Of a stretch of DNA of 64,000 nucleotides, positions 7,967-16,029 are shown piece by piece (positions within the stretch are counted from its first letter, which is position 1; each line of letters starts with the position of its first letter). The notes below the pieces were generated by a model. That model made no database searches, was not told the origin of the DNA, and was given only the letters and a program-made list of their open reading frames with translations. Made by a program: the position numbers and the translations under genes. The stretch is from positions 2,976,001 through 3,040,000 of the forward strand of contig NZ_CP146256.1 in assembly GCF_039134705.1 (NCBI RefSeq). The letters are read 5' to 3'. Source of the stretch: Kineothrix sp. IPX-CK (GTDB lineage Bacteria > Bacillota > Clostridia > Lachnospirales > Lachnospiraceae).

Positions 7967-8917
7967 TTATACTCGCTCCTGCGTCGATATCCGAGGATCG
8001 ATCAACTGATATATAATATCCACCACCAGATTTATAAAAACGACGATAAAGGCAATGCATACAATAATCGCCTCCACCACCGGATAGTCCCTGTTAGAAA
8101 TGGAGGTCAGAAGAATCCTTCCCAAACCAGGTATGCTGAACACCTGCTCGATAATGATACTGCCCGCCACCATATCGGCAAGCGCCATCCCCCAAAAGGT
8201 CACTACCGGGATAACCGCATTTTTTAATATATGATTATAAAACACCTGATTGCTTCTGTTTCCTCTGCTGAAAGCCGTTCTGACATAGTCCTTCTTCACC
8301 TCTCCGATTACCGAGCTTCGAAGCAGTTTCACCGCCATCGCTGTTTTCGGCAGAGCTATCGCCAAGGCCGGGAAAAACATATAACCGATAAATTGCACGA
8401 AATCATCTTTATAGGATACATAGCCTCCCGGCGTAAACAGCCGGAAAATCCGTCCGAATAGAAATGTAATGAGTATCCCTGCAAAAAAAGGCGGAATCGC
8501 CATCATGATCTGATTAATGACATAAATGACTCTATCCGCAATACCGCCTTCATGCTTAGCCGTATATATTCCCAAAGGCACCGCCAAAACGATCATCAAA
8601 AGAAAAGCAATACCGGTCAAAACAAGCGTAACGGGAAGCTTATCCACAATCATTGACTCCACCGGTATCCGATAACTATAGGAGATTCCCATATCTCCCT
8701 TTAAAAATGAGCCCGCCCATCTGAAATACTGTGTAAGAAATGGGTCGTTCAATCCCATCTCCTCCCGCAGTGCCTCCACTTTTTCCGGTGTGGCCTGCGT
8801 GCCGAGCATGGAGGTGACCGGGTCGCCCGACATCACAAAAAAAGACAGAAAGACAAGAAATGAAACTGCAAACAAGGTAGCTGCCATCATAATGACCTTT
8901 TTCCCGATATATTTCAT
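7967..8917 (-). CDS. Peptide-type ABC transporter permease (OppB/DppB-like)
   Basis: 316 residues with about six membrane segments. The N-terminus MKYIGKKVIMMAATLFAVSFLVFL and the following LREEMGLNDPFLTQYFRW are hallmarks of the OppB/DppB group. The coupling-helix region YVRTAFSRGNRSNQVFYNHILKNA and the C-terminal VDIIYQLIDPRI end also fit. It pairs with the DppC-like permease encoded directly after it and is 40 bases from the solute-binding lipoprotein gene. Confidence 0.94.
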   Translation of the reverse strand: MKYIGKKVIMMAATLFAVSFLVFLSFFVMSGDPVTSMLGTQATPEKVEALREEMGLNDPFLTQYFRWAGSFLKGDMGISYSYRIPVESMIVDKLPVTLVLTGIAFLLMIVLAVPLGIYTAKHEGGIADRVIYVINQIMMAIPPFFAGILITFLFGRIFRLFTPGGYVSYKDDFVQFIGYMFFPALAIALPKTAMAVKLLRSSVIGEVKKDYVRTAFSRGNRSNQVFYNHILKNAVIPVVTFWGMALADMVAGSIIIEQVFSIPGLGRILLTSISNRDYPVVEAIIVCIAFIVVFINLVVDIIYQLIDPRISTQERV

Positions 8918-8957
8918 CCTCTTGTCCTCCTGCCTAAAAAAGTTAATCCTGTACTTT

Positions 8958-10484
8958 TTATTCTTCTACTATATAAAGCTTGGAAAAATCCTGCACATAT
9001 AGCGGATAGAATTGGTAACCACCGTATTTTTTATTGATTGCCACGAATTCAGGCAAATCCTGAATGTAAACGTTTGCCGCCTCTTCTGACAGTATCCGCT
9101 CGCATTCCTTGTAATATTCTGTCTTCTGTCCATCGTCGGTGCTGGAAATTGCATTCTGTAACGCCGTATCATATTTAGAACTGCTGAAATTGATGAAGTT
9201 ATTCGAAGCCGTAGATTCGAATCGTCCCAGCAGTGCCCCTGCCGTCAGGCTGGAAGCATCCACGCCGATTACGGTCGACTCAAAATTTCTTCCCGCGTAT
9301 ACATCGCTGAGCCAGCTATCCCATTCTATCAGCTGAATCTGTGCTGTTACGCCAATAGCCTTGAATTCCTCTACGAGCACTTGTGCCGTATCGATATGCT
9401 GCTGATAGTTGGATGGCACTGTAATCGTAAAAGAAAATCCGTCCGGATATCCCGCTTCTGCAAGAAGGGCCTTCGCCTTCTCCGTATCCTTGGAATACGT
9501 ATCGTTTAACTCCTCTATATAATACTTTTCAAAGGAGGGGAACATGCTGCTGCCTATCTCCGTCCCCTTGCCGCCCGATACGAAATCCATAATTTCCTGA
9601 GGGTCGATCGCATAGCAAAGAGCCTGCCTTACGCGCACATCGGAAAACGGCTCTGCTGCATTGTTCAAATACAATGCTTGTACCAGATTCATTTCTCCCT
9701 CCAGTATATCGAACTTATCCGACAATTCCGATGCCTGAGTCGCAGTCACTCTGGCAATCATATCCACGGAGCCGCCTTCCAGATCCATAACAAAGGAATC
9801 TGCATTTGCACACACCTTTAAAACTACGTCTTCAATATGTGCGCCCTCTCCCCAGTAATCGTTAAATTTCTCCATTACGAAATTCTCCTGCGGAGAGCGG
9901 GAAACATATTTGTACGGACCCGTTCCGATAGGATTCGTATCCGGCTCTTGATTAGATGCCGGTATAATCGCTGCCGTCACACTCGCCAGATCCGCATCAA
10001 ACTCCGTATTTGACTCCGTTAACACGATTTCTACCGTTTCATCGTCGATGATATTTACGCTTTCTATATTAGAAAACGCCGCTATCAGTGGTTCTCCGTT
10101 ACTGGTATCGGCGCATTTATCGATCGAATACTTGATATCCTCTACCGTAACCAGACTGCCATCGTGAAATTTGATTCCTTTTCTCAATGTAAATGTGTAA
10201 ACCTTACCGTCATCAGAGACTTTGTACGCACTGGATACAGCGGGAACTAAATTACCGTTTGCGTCCGGCTTTACCAGACCTTCAAACATGTTGAAAAATA
10301 CCTCTTTCGTTCCTGCCGCCACTGCTTTATGGGGGTCAAGACTGTCCTCTATATCCTGAGGTATTCCGACGGTAATCTTAGAAGAATTCTCGCCTGTCTT
10401 ATCACCCGAGCACGCGCTCAGTGCAATAGTCAGTGTTGTCAACACAAACACCAAAAAAAGTTTCGTTATTCCTTCTCTTTTCAT
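8958..10484 (-). CDS. Peptide-type ABC transporter solute-binding lipoprotein (family 5)
   Basis: 508 residues. Start ATG 10484 is preferred over TTG 10493 because GGAAGGA lies ten bases before it. The signal peptide ends in a lipobox, LSAC, with Cys25 as the lipidation site. Family 5 features include FHDGSLVTVEDIKYSIDK, GTGPYKYV, and FSDVRVRQALCYAIDP. Substrate cannot be told from sequence: oligopeptide, dipeptide or nickel importers share this fold. It leads an operon with two permeases and two ATPases and has its own promoter at 10532-10560. Confidence 0.93.
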   Translation of the reverse strand: MKREGITKLFLVFVLTTLTIALSACSGDKTGENSSKITVGIPQDIEDSLDPHKAVAAGTKEVFFNMFEGLVKPDANGNLVPAVSSAYKVSDDGKVYTFTLRKGIKFHDGSLVTVEDIKYSIDKCADTSNGEPLIAAFSNIESVNIIDDETVEIVLTESNTEFDADLASVTAAIIPASNQEPDTNPIGTGPYKYVSRSPQENFVMEKFNDYWGEGAHIEDVVLKVCANADSFVMDLEGGSVDMIARVTATQASELSDKFDILEGEMNLVQALYLNNAAEPFSDVRVRQALCYAIDPQEIMDFVSGGKGTEIGSSMFPSFEKYYIEELNDTYSKDTEKAKALLAEAGYPDGFSFTITVPSNYQQHIDTAQVLVEEFKAIGVTAQIQLIEWDSWLSDVYAGRNFESTVIGVDASSLTAGALLGRFESTASNNFINFSSSKYDTALQNAISSTDDGQKTEYYKECERILSEEAANVYIQDLPEFVAINKKYGGYQFYPLYVQDFSKLYIVEE

Positions 10485-10531
10485 GTGTTTCAATTCCTTC
10501 CTTTTCTTCGTCTATATTTAATTGTCGTTTT

Positions 10532-10560
10532 ATTGTATAAAATTTTTTTTCAAAATGCAA
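10532..10560 (-). promoter_or_regulatory. Promoter of the peptide-importer operon
   Basis: On the minus strand TTGCAT (10555-10560) and TACAAT (10532-10537) are separated by 17 bases. It lies about 50 bases before the lipoprotein start and just after the nrdR terminator. Confidence 0.65.
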
Positions 10561-10595
10561 GTACTAAATGCAGTACAATCCTATACTCCAATAAG

Positions 10596-10630
10596 ATAAA
10601 AAGGATTGCTCTTCATTTATGAGCAATCCT
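10596..10630 (-). terminator. Intrinsic terminator after nrdR
   Basis: A perfect 9-bp stem, GGATTGCTC/GAGCAATCC (arms 10603-10611 and 10621-10629), is followed on the minus strand by TTTTTATC. Confidence 0.8.
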
Positions 10631-10663
10631 CCACCATATCTATTATATATACTTTTTACCGTT

Positions 10664-11116
10664 TTATTTATCCAAAACCTTCTTAAGCTCATCCATGAAT
10701 GTGTTAATGTCCTTAAATTCTCTGTAAACAGAAGCAAATCTTACATAAGCCACCGCATCCAGATCCTTCAGCTTGTTCATAACAAGCTCTCCGATGACCT
10801 GGCTGGGTATCTCTTTTTCCTCCATGTTGAAAACCTCTGTCTCCACTTCCTCTACCAATCCCGTGATTTCATTGGCGCTGACCGGACGTTTATGACATGC
10901 GCGAAGCACACCTGCTTCTATCTTCGAACGGTCATAGGTCTCTCTGTTATTATCCTTCTTAATTATAATAAGCGGAATCGTCTCTATCTTCTCATATGTG
11001 GTAAAGCGTTTGTCACACTCGTCACACACACGGCGGCGTCTTATGGAATTATTATCTTCCGCCGGTCTTGAATCTATAACTCGCGTGTTCTCATGACCGC
11101 AAAAAGGACATTTCAT
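10664..11116 (-). CDS. nrdR: Ribonucleotide reductase regulator NrdR
   Basis: 150 residues. NrdR represses ribonucleotide reductase genes in response to ATP/dATP. The N-terminal zinc ribbon has Cys pairs CPFCGHENT and CDECDKRF, with RRRRVC between. The ATP-cone domain follows from about residue 49 ([25 protein letters not shown]). No reductase gene is in the window. A canonical promoter lies at 11150-11178, and GGAGG precedes the ATG. Confidence 0.97.
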   Translation of the reverse strand: MKCPFCGHENTRVIDSRPAEDNNSIRRRRVCDECDKRFTTYEKIETIPLIIIKKDNNRETYDRSKIEAGVLRACHKRPVSANEITGLVEEVETEVFNMEEKEIPSQVIGELVMNKLKDLDAVAYVRFASVYREFKDINTFMDELKKVLDK

Positions 11117-11149
11117 GGATGTAACCTCCTATTTCGTACTATTATTATC

Positions 11150-11178
11150 AGTATATTCGAAATATCGTTTTATGTCAA
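11150..11178 (-). promoter_or_regulatory. Promoter of nrdR
   Basis: On the minus strand TTGACA (11173-11178), a 17-base spacer, then TATACT (11150-11155). The spacer contains the near-palindrome ATATTTCGAATAT; I do not see a clear NrdR box. Confidence 0.8.
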
Positions 11179-11342
11179 CTAAAATTATGCACTGAATCAG
11201 TTATCACAGAGAGTTAAGGGGCGGACTGCTGTCGATACTCCTGCCATCAGATCAGCCGCCGCACTGAGACCTGTTCTTATCTGACTTCTCCACAATTATT
11301 ATAGTACTTGAGAGTAAAATAAAAAAAGAGGACAGATACGCC

Positions 11343-12377
11343 TTAAAAGCAGCGTTTAGAATCCTTTCGGCAATCGTTTGTGCCCTTTTTCATGCAGTTA
11401 TAGCAGATTTCATTTGGCAGCGGACCGCCCTCTTCAAATTCCTTAATGTTTTGCAGCGTTACCGCCGCAATCTGCTCGAGTGCTTCTTTGGTAAAAAATG
11501 CCTGATGCGAAGTCACAAGCACATTCGGGAACGCAATCAGACGCGTAAGCGTGTCGTCTGAAACGATATTGTCTGAAAAATCTTCAAAGAAATACTCATT
11601 TTCCTCCTCATAAACATCCAGCGCCGCACCGCCGATTCTTCGCTCCTTGAGCGCCTCGATCAACGCACGGGTATCAATCAGCGCACCGCGTGAAGTGTTG
11701 AGAATCAATCCCCCCGGCTTCATCTTGGAAATGCTTTCCTCGTTAATGATGTAATGCGTGTCCGGTGTCAGAGGGCAGTGCAGAGAAATTACATCGCTGC
11801 GGCGGAAGAGCTCGTCCAGCGTAGCGTATTCAAAATCCGTATCCTTGGCCGGAAAAGGATCATAGGCGACGATATTCATGCCGAACCCGCGGCAGATATC
11901 AATGAATATACGCCCGATTTTACCCGTACCGACAACACCGGCAGTCTTTCCATGCAGGTCAAAGCCCATAAGGCCGTTGATGGTGAAATTGTTGTCCCGC
12001 GTTCTTATATAAGCCCTATGTGTCTTACGGTTTAACGTAAGCATTAACGCAGCCGCATGCTCCGCAACGGCATAGGGCGAATAAGCCGGCACCCGAGTAA
12101 TATGGCATTTTCCATACGCCGTCTTGAAATCCACATTATTATAGCCCGCACAGCGAAGCGCAATATGCCGAATTCCGGCTTCATACAGCGCGTTGATGGT
12201 CGGCTCGTCAATGACATCGTTGACAAACGCGCACACTGCGTCATACCCTGCCGCCAGCCGGGCTGTTTCGGGCCCCAGATGGTAATCAAAATACTTCAGC
12301 TTATATCCGTATTTTTCATTCTCATGGTCAAAATATGCAATATCGTATGCTTTGGCATCGTAAAACGCAATTTTCAT
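11343..12377 (-). CDS. ldhA: D-lactate dehydrogenase (2-hydroxyacid dehydrogenase family)
   Basis: 344 residues; reduces pyruvate to D-lactate with NADH. The Rossmann loop is GVVGTGKIGR near residue 148-157. Catalytic residues are Arg in NTSRGALID, Glu in LDVYEEENE and His in TSHQAFFT. The phrase EYFFEDFSDN is close to the E. coli LdhA group and favours D-lactate over glycerate or phosphoglycerate dehydrogenase. The C-terminus is odd: Cys-rich EICYNCMKKGTNDCRKDSKRCF, which is not a normal end for this family. It has its own promoter at 12445-12473. Confidence 0.9.
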   Translation of the reverse strand: MKIAFYDAKAYDIAYFDHENEKYGYKLKYFDYHLGPETARLAAGYDAVCAFVNDVIDEPTINALYEAGIRHIALRCAGYNNVDFKTAYGKCHITRVPAYSPYAVAEHAAALMLTLNRKTHRAYIRTRDNNFTINGLMGFDLHGKTAGVVGTGKIGRIFIDICRGFGMNIVAYDPFPAKDTDFEYATLDELFRRSDVISLHCPLTPDTHYIINEESISKMKPGGLILNTSRGALIDTRALIEALKERRIGGAALDVYEEENEYFFEDFSDNIVSDDTLTRLIAFPNVLVTSHQAFFTKEALEQIAAVTLQNIKEFEEGGPLPNEICYNCMKKGTNDCRKDSKRCF

Positions 12378-12444
12378 AAAACGTCCCTTCCTCTCATTCT
12401 GTAATGGTTATATTACTCTGCTGTCAACTTATGTTTATAAACAA

Positions 12445-12473
12445 ATTATACCCAATATATGAGGAAATGACAA
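12445..12473 (-). promoter_or_regulatory. Promoter of the D-lactate dehydrogenase gene
   Basis: Minus-strand TTGTCA (12468-12473), 17-base spacer, TATAAT (12445-12450). About 68 bases of leader follow before the ATG at 12377. A second TTGACA at 12422-12427 lacks a good -10. Confidence 0.75.
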
Positions 12474-12600
12474 CAATTTAGAAAAAATCAGGATAATTGG
12501 AGTATTTTTGGTTTCCATCTATCAGACGGCAACGCGCCAAAGAGACGGAACAGCCCATCAAGACTCACTTCCAAGTAAATTATGAGAAGAAGGCGTTCAC

Positions 12601-12639
12601 AAAGAAGAAGGAATGTTAGACTAACATTCCTTCTTCTTT
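12601..12639 (-). terminator. 18-bp perfect hairpin across the kinase stop codon
   Basis: The arms 12601-12618 and 12622-12639 are perfect complements around a 3-base loop. The last codons and the stop of the 12616 gene form one arm. The 3' side ends in CTTCTTCTTTGTG, without a clean U-tract, so this may terminate or protect the mRNA end. Confidence 0.65.
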
Positions 12640-13209
12640 ATCCGTATGAAATACCAAATGGCTCCTCTGGTATATTTTAAACTTCTCCAAATACGCGTCT
12701 TCCTTTGGAATCCATTCCTCTTCAAAACGCTTCAGCATTTTTTCACCGTTTCTTTGTAAAATACGCCTTCGCTGCTCTTCCTTTCCAATATCCAAGGCAA
12801 TCTTCAAATCATAAACACGTCCAAAAAAAGGATGCATACTATAAGAACCTTCTATGATATTAATCTGCTTGGGCATGATGATTATTCCATTTCCTATAAT
12901 CTGCTTTTTACAGTCAAAGGCTCGGTATATGATAGTTTCTCCCCGGCGTACCTCCTGGAGTATCTTACCGAAGCGCTCATAGTCCACATTACCGCCTATC
13001 TCCGCAAGCCGTGCTTCGGTTCGCTGTTTAGGACGCAGGAAAAAATCGTCCATATGTAACACATTACCGCCAAACTCCTCATGGAGTCCGGCGGCGAGGG
13101 TACTCTTCCCGCTGCCGCTTTTTCCGTCTATTGCTACGAGAATAGTACCTCCCGGATTTTCATTCTTGATTTTTGTTATTGCCTCTTTTGTACCCTTTAA
13201 TATTGACAT
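12616..13209 (-). CDS. Uridine-kinase-like P-loop kinase
   Basis: 197 residues. Walker A is AIDGKSGSGKSTLA near residues 26-39; a candidate substrate/catalytic Asp pair is HMDDFFL near 52-58; the lid region is EEQRRRILQRNGEKMLKRF. It belongs to the uridine kinase/phosphoribulokinase-type superfamily, but substrate cannot be assigned. It begins one base after the stop of the ECF S component, implying that it phosphorylates, and so traps, whatever that transporter brings in (inference). Confidence 0.82.
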   Translation of the reverse strand: MSILKGTKEAITKIKNENPGGTILVAIDGKSGSGKSTLAAGLHEEFGGNVLHMDDFFLRPKQRTEARLAEIGGNVDYERFGKILQEVRRGETIIYRAFDCKKQIIGNGIIIMPKQINIIEGSYSMHPFFGRVYDLKIALDIGKEEQRRRILQRNGEKMLKRFEEEWIPKEDAYLEKFKIYQRSHLVFHTDKEEGMLV

Positions 13210-13210
13210 A

Positions 13211-13738
13211 TTACTCCATAACTTTTGATTTTCTGAATATGATGATAAGCAGAGGAATCAGAACGAGCTGTAAAATGATTCCCGGTATCGCGTTAACGAA
13301 CATACCCGCCATAAACATTTGCACGGAATAGCCGCTTCCCTCTATACCATATAATACCACATTTACCGCTCCCGCGACAATACGTCCAATAATCATTGCT
13401 GCAATTAAAGCTATGTAGATCATGCTGTTCTTCTTAGGCAGCCTATTATATAAAAAACCTGTCACAAAACCATAAACCGCCAGCTCGAAAGCCATGGAAA
13501 CCGCTACCGGAAACATGGGCGGCATACCAAACAGCACGCTTCTAAGAAGCGGTACGATAAATCCTACCGCAAGTCCATACGGCCCTCCGCAGATAAAGCC
13601 GCAAAGAAGTACCGGCAGATGCATGGGAAGCAGCATACTCCCAATACTTTGAATTTGTCCCGTCAAAAAAGGAAGTACCACTCCCAGCGCAATAAACAGT
13701 CCTGACCACACTACCTTGTAAGTTCTCGATTTTTTCAT
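13211..13738 (-). CDS. ECF transporter S component
   Basis: Substrate-binding subunit of an energy-coupling-factor vitamin importer; the shared EcfAAT module is not in the window. 175 residues from ATG 13738; ATG 13750 is too near the AAAGG site, and a still longer frame to 13807 would start inside the leader terminator. About six membrane helices. Features include the loop LLPMHLPVLLCGFICGGPYG and, further on, FGMPPMFPVAVSMAFELAVYG, a pattern common to vitamin S components. The ligand is not identifiable by eye. Co-transcribed with the kinase that follows. Confidence 0.82.
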   Translation of the reverse strand: MKKSRTYKVVWSGLFIALGVVLPFLTGQIQSIGSMLLPMHLPVLLCGFICGGPYGLAVGFIVPLLRSVLFGMPPMFPVAVSMAFELAVYGFVTGFLYNRLPKKNSMIYIALIAAMIIGRIVAGAVNVVLYGIEGSGYSVQMFMAGMFVNAIPGIILQLVLIPLLIIIFRKSKVME

Positions 13739-13766
13739 TTTAATAACCATGCCTTTCTCATAAATC

Positions 13767-13820
13767 AAAAAAGTACCAAAAAAGACAGCGTTCTTCCGAA
13801 TGCTCATACCTTCTTGGTAC
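13767..13820 (-). terminator. Leader terminator before the ECF S component (candidate attenuator)
   Basis: On the minus strand GTACCAAGAAG (from 13820) pairs with TTTTTTGGTAC (to 13773), 11 bp with G-U pairs, enclosing a small inner hairpin with a GGAA loop, and is followed directly by TTTTTT (13772-13767). It lies between promoter 13907-13936 and the start at 13738. It could also end sigG read-through. Confidence 0.7.
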
Positions 13821-13900
13821 TTGTTTACTAAAAAAGTTCATAATAATTTCTTCAATAATCCTGCACTTCTGTGCAAATGGAGACTTCTGCCATCCAACTA
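13821..13900 (-). promoter_or_regulatory. Structured 5' leader, possible riboswitch of unknown class
   Basis: About 80 bases of transcribed leader upstream of the terminator. It holds the hairpin TTGCAC-AGAA-GTGCAG (13862-13877) and the conserved-looking stretch TTGGATGGCAGAAGTCTCC. I could not match it to a known aptamer (FMN, TPP, THF, preQ1 consensus not seen). Confidence 0.4.
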
Positions 13901-13906
13901 ATAATT

Positions 13907-13936
13907 AGTATAGCAAATCCCATTCTTTCTTGTCAA
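13907..13936 (-). promoter_or_regulatory. Promoter of the ECF S component/kinase unit
   Basis: Minus-strand TTGACA (13931-13936), 18-base spacer, TATACT (13907-13912). It gives a leader of roughly 150 bases before the start at 13738. Confidence 0.7.
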
Positions 13937-13954
13937 TACTCCCACCTTTGGATG

Positions 13955-14734
13955 TCATGCCGTCAAATAATTTTTCATAATGCGCAGCGCATTTTTTTCC
14001 AGCCTGGACACTTGCGCCTGCGAAATGCCTATCATATCCGCCACCTCCATCTGTGTCTTTCCTTCGAAAAAGCGCAGGCTGATAATTTCGTTTTCCCTTT
14101 CGCCCAGCCTTTTCATCGCTTCACTTAAGGACAGATGCTCGACCCACGTCTCCTCTTTATTTTTTTTATCGCTGATCTGATCCATCACATAAAGCGTATC
14201 CCCTCCATCAGTAAAGATAGGATCGTATAGACTCATCGGATTTTGTATGGCATCCAGGGCATAAACGATATCTTCCTTCGATACCCCGATTTCCGAGGCG
14301 ATTTCATTGATGGTCGGCTCCTTTAGATTTCTTTTGGTCAGATTTTCTTTCGCATAAATCGCCTTATAGGCCGTATCCTTCAAGGAACGACTGACCCTTA
14401 TCGAATTGTTGTCCCGAAGGAAACGCCTTATTTCTCCTATAATCATGGGAACCGCATAGGTGGAAAATTTCACGTTTAAAGAAGAATCGAAATTGTCAAT
14501 TGCCTTAATCAGCCCAATACAGCCGATTTGAAATAAATCATCCACATTCTCATTACTGGAAGAAAATCTTTTGATCACGCTCAACACCAAACGCAGATTT
14601 CCTTCGATATACTGCTCTCTCGCCTCTTTATCACCTTCCTCAATTCTGGAGAACAAAGCTTCTTTTTCCGCATTCTTGAGGAGAGGCAGCTTCGACGTAT
14701 TCACTCCGCATATTTCCACTTTTCCTTGTATCAT
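13955..14734 (-). CDS. sigG: Forespore sigma factor SigG
   Basis: 259 residues. Late forespore sigma factor. The N-terminus has the SigG signature VEICGVNTSKLPLL. Region 2 follows (NLRLVLSVIKRF ... DDLFQIGCIGLIKAIDNFD ... FSTYAVPMIIGEIRRFLRDN), then region 3 and region 4 with the helix-turn-helix TQMEVADMIGISQAQVSRLE. It sits after spoIIGA-sigE in the usual clostridial order but is separated here by the divergent ylmC gene. Confidence 0.97.
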   Translation of the reverse strand: MIQGKVEICGVNTSKLPLLKNAEKEALFSRIEEGDKEAREQYIEGNLRLVLSVIKRFSSSNENVDDLFQIGCIGLIKAIDNFDSSLNVKFSTYAVPMIIGEIRRFLRDNNSIRVSRSLKDTAYKAIYAKENLTKRNLKEPTINEIASEIGVSKEDIVYALDAIQNPMSLYDPIFTDGGDTLYVMDQISDKKNKEETWVEHLSLSEAMKRLGERENEIISLRFFEGKTQMEVADMIGISQAQVSRLEKNALRIMKNYLTA

Positions 14735-14921
14735 TTTACGCCTCCTGCATTTATGATTGATTCAGACAAACACGCAACGCGGCCTTTCTGACTGTGAATC
14801 TATATATAAAATGATTTACAGAAAGAGGTGAAATTATACATCGTCCGATCAAACATTATAGTAACGAATCATTTTTCATATGCAGCATATACTATGGTAA
14901 GTATTGATAGGATGTGTTCAT

Positions 14922-15155
14922 ATGCTCTTTTCCGAACTAAAATGTAAACAAGTCATCAACCTCAAGGACTGCAAATGTCTTGGGAGAGTCATCGATTTAG
15001 AATTCGAGGAATGTTCCGGGCAAATCTGTAAAATTATCGTATCGAACAACAATAGGCTCTGCAATTGGTTTAACAATGAACCCGAATTCATAATCCTCTA
15101 CAAGGATATTAAAAAAATCGGTCCCGACATCATCATTGTTGACCTCGGTCACTAA
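14922..15155 (+). CDS. YlmC/YmxH-family sporulation protein (PRC barrel)
   Basis: 77 residues starting MLFSELKCKQVINLKDCKCLGRV, a PRC-barrel fold typical of the YlmC/YmxH family, which is expressed during sporulation. ATG 14922 has AGGA nine bases upstream; TTG 14904 has no site. The rest reads IVSNNNRLCNWFNNEPEFIILYKDIKKIGPDIIIVDL. It is divergent from sigG and convergent with sigE. Exact function is unknown. Confidence 0.85.
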   Translation: MLFSELKCKQVINLKDCKCLGRVIDLEFEECSGQICKIIVSNNNRLCNWFNNEPEFIILYKDIKKIGPDIIIVDLGH

Positions 15156-15207
15156 TACCATCGCTTGACAGGAAAGTTTCAAAGCAATAAATATCTCATA
15201 TTTAAGA

Positions 15208-15257
15208 GGAGGTGTTAAGAATCATCCCGTTTCCGGCAACTTCTTCTCAACACCTCC
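15208..15257. repeat. 14-bp inverted repeat between ylmC and sigE 3' ends
   Basis: GGAGGTGTTAAGAA (15208-15221) and TTCTCAACACCTCC (15244-15257) are complementary except for one position. It lies between convergent genes and could end both transcripts, but neither side carries a U-tract. Confidence 0.65.
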
Positions 15258-15288
15258 CTATATATGAACCCCTTTTACTTACACTGCA

Positions 15289-16029
15289 CTACTCTTCTCT
15301 TATCAACTCCTTTTTCAAACGCTTCATAATCTTTTTCTCCAGCCTCGATATGTACGATTGAGATATCCCTAATAGTGTAGCCACCTCCTTCTGTGTCATT
15401 TCCTGACCGTCCGGCGTTCCTAGGCCGAACCTGAGATTAATAATTGTTCTTTCCCTATCCGATAATTTATTTATAGCTTTCAGCAAAAGCTTTCTTTCCA
15501 CTTCATTTTCAATGTCCCGGTATATCACATCTTCATCCGTTCCCAGAATATCCGATAAGAGCAGCTCGTTCCCGTCCCAATCCACATTCAGGGGTTCGTC
15601 GATGGACACCTCTAACTTCGTCTTATTATTTCTTCTCAAATACATTAAGATTTCATTCTCAATGCATCTGGAAGCATAGGTTGCCAGCTTGATGTTCTTT
15701 TCCGGGTTAAATGTATTAATGGATTTTATCAGCCCTATCGTCCCAATGGAAATCAAATCTTCCACTCCGACTCCGGTATTATCGAATTTCTTCGCAATAT
15801 ATACTACCAACCTTAAATTGTGTTCTATAAGAATGGACTTCGCTTCATCCTCATATTCCGTTCCAAGGTCGCTGATAATTTCATTTTCTTTCTCAACCTC
15901 CAGCGGCGGCGGCAGCACCTCCGTTCCTCCTATATAGTGAATATCCCCTTGCTTTGTCATGAAAAAATTCGGTTCCCGCCTGATGATCTTGAACTGAACC
16001 TTCCCCGGTATTGCCACTTTAAAAACCAT
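15289..16029 (-). CDS. sigE: Mother-cell sigma factor SigE precursor
   Basis: 246 residues. Early mother-cell sigma factor made as inactive pro-SigE. The N-terminus includes a membrane-associated pro-region and then [13 protein letters not shown], the region near the processing site. Region 2 ([49 protein letters not shown]) and region 4 ([23 protein letters not shown]) are intact. It starts directly after the spoIIGA stop (TAAATG), so precursor and protease are made together. Confidence 0.97.
   Translation of the reverse strand: MVFKVAIPGKVQFKIIRREPNFFMTKQGDIHYIGGTEVLPPPLEVEKENEIISDLGTEYEDEAKSILIEHNLRLVVYIAKKFDNTGVGVEDLISIGTIGLIKSINTFNPEKNIKLATYASRCIENEILMYLRRNNKTKLEVSIDEPLNVDWDGNELLLSDILGTDEDVIYRDIENEVERKLLLKAINKLSDRERTIINLRFGLGTPDGQEMTQKEVATLLGISQSYISRLEKKIMKRLKKELIREE

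Noticed and set aside
11205..11300. Structured RNA in the gap between ldhA and nrdR
   Set aside because: Only an imperfect hairpin (GGCGG..CTG/CAG..CCGCC) is visible; no promoter or terminator frames it.
14866..14894. SigF/SigG-type promoter before ylmC (GAATCA ... CATATACTA)
   Set aside because: The -10 does not match the CATnnTA consensus exactly and spacing is off; left unclaimed.
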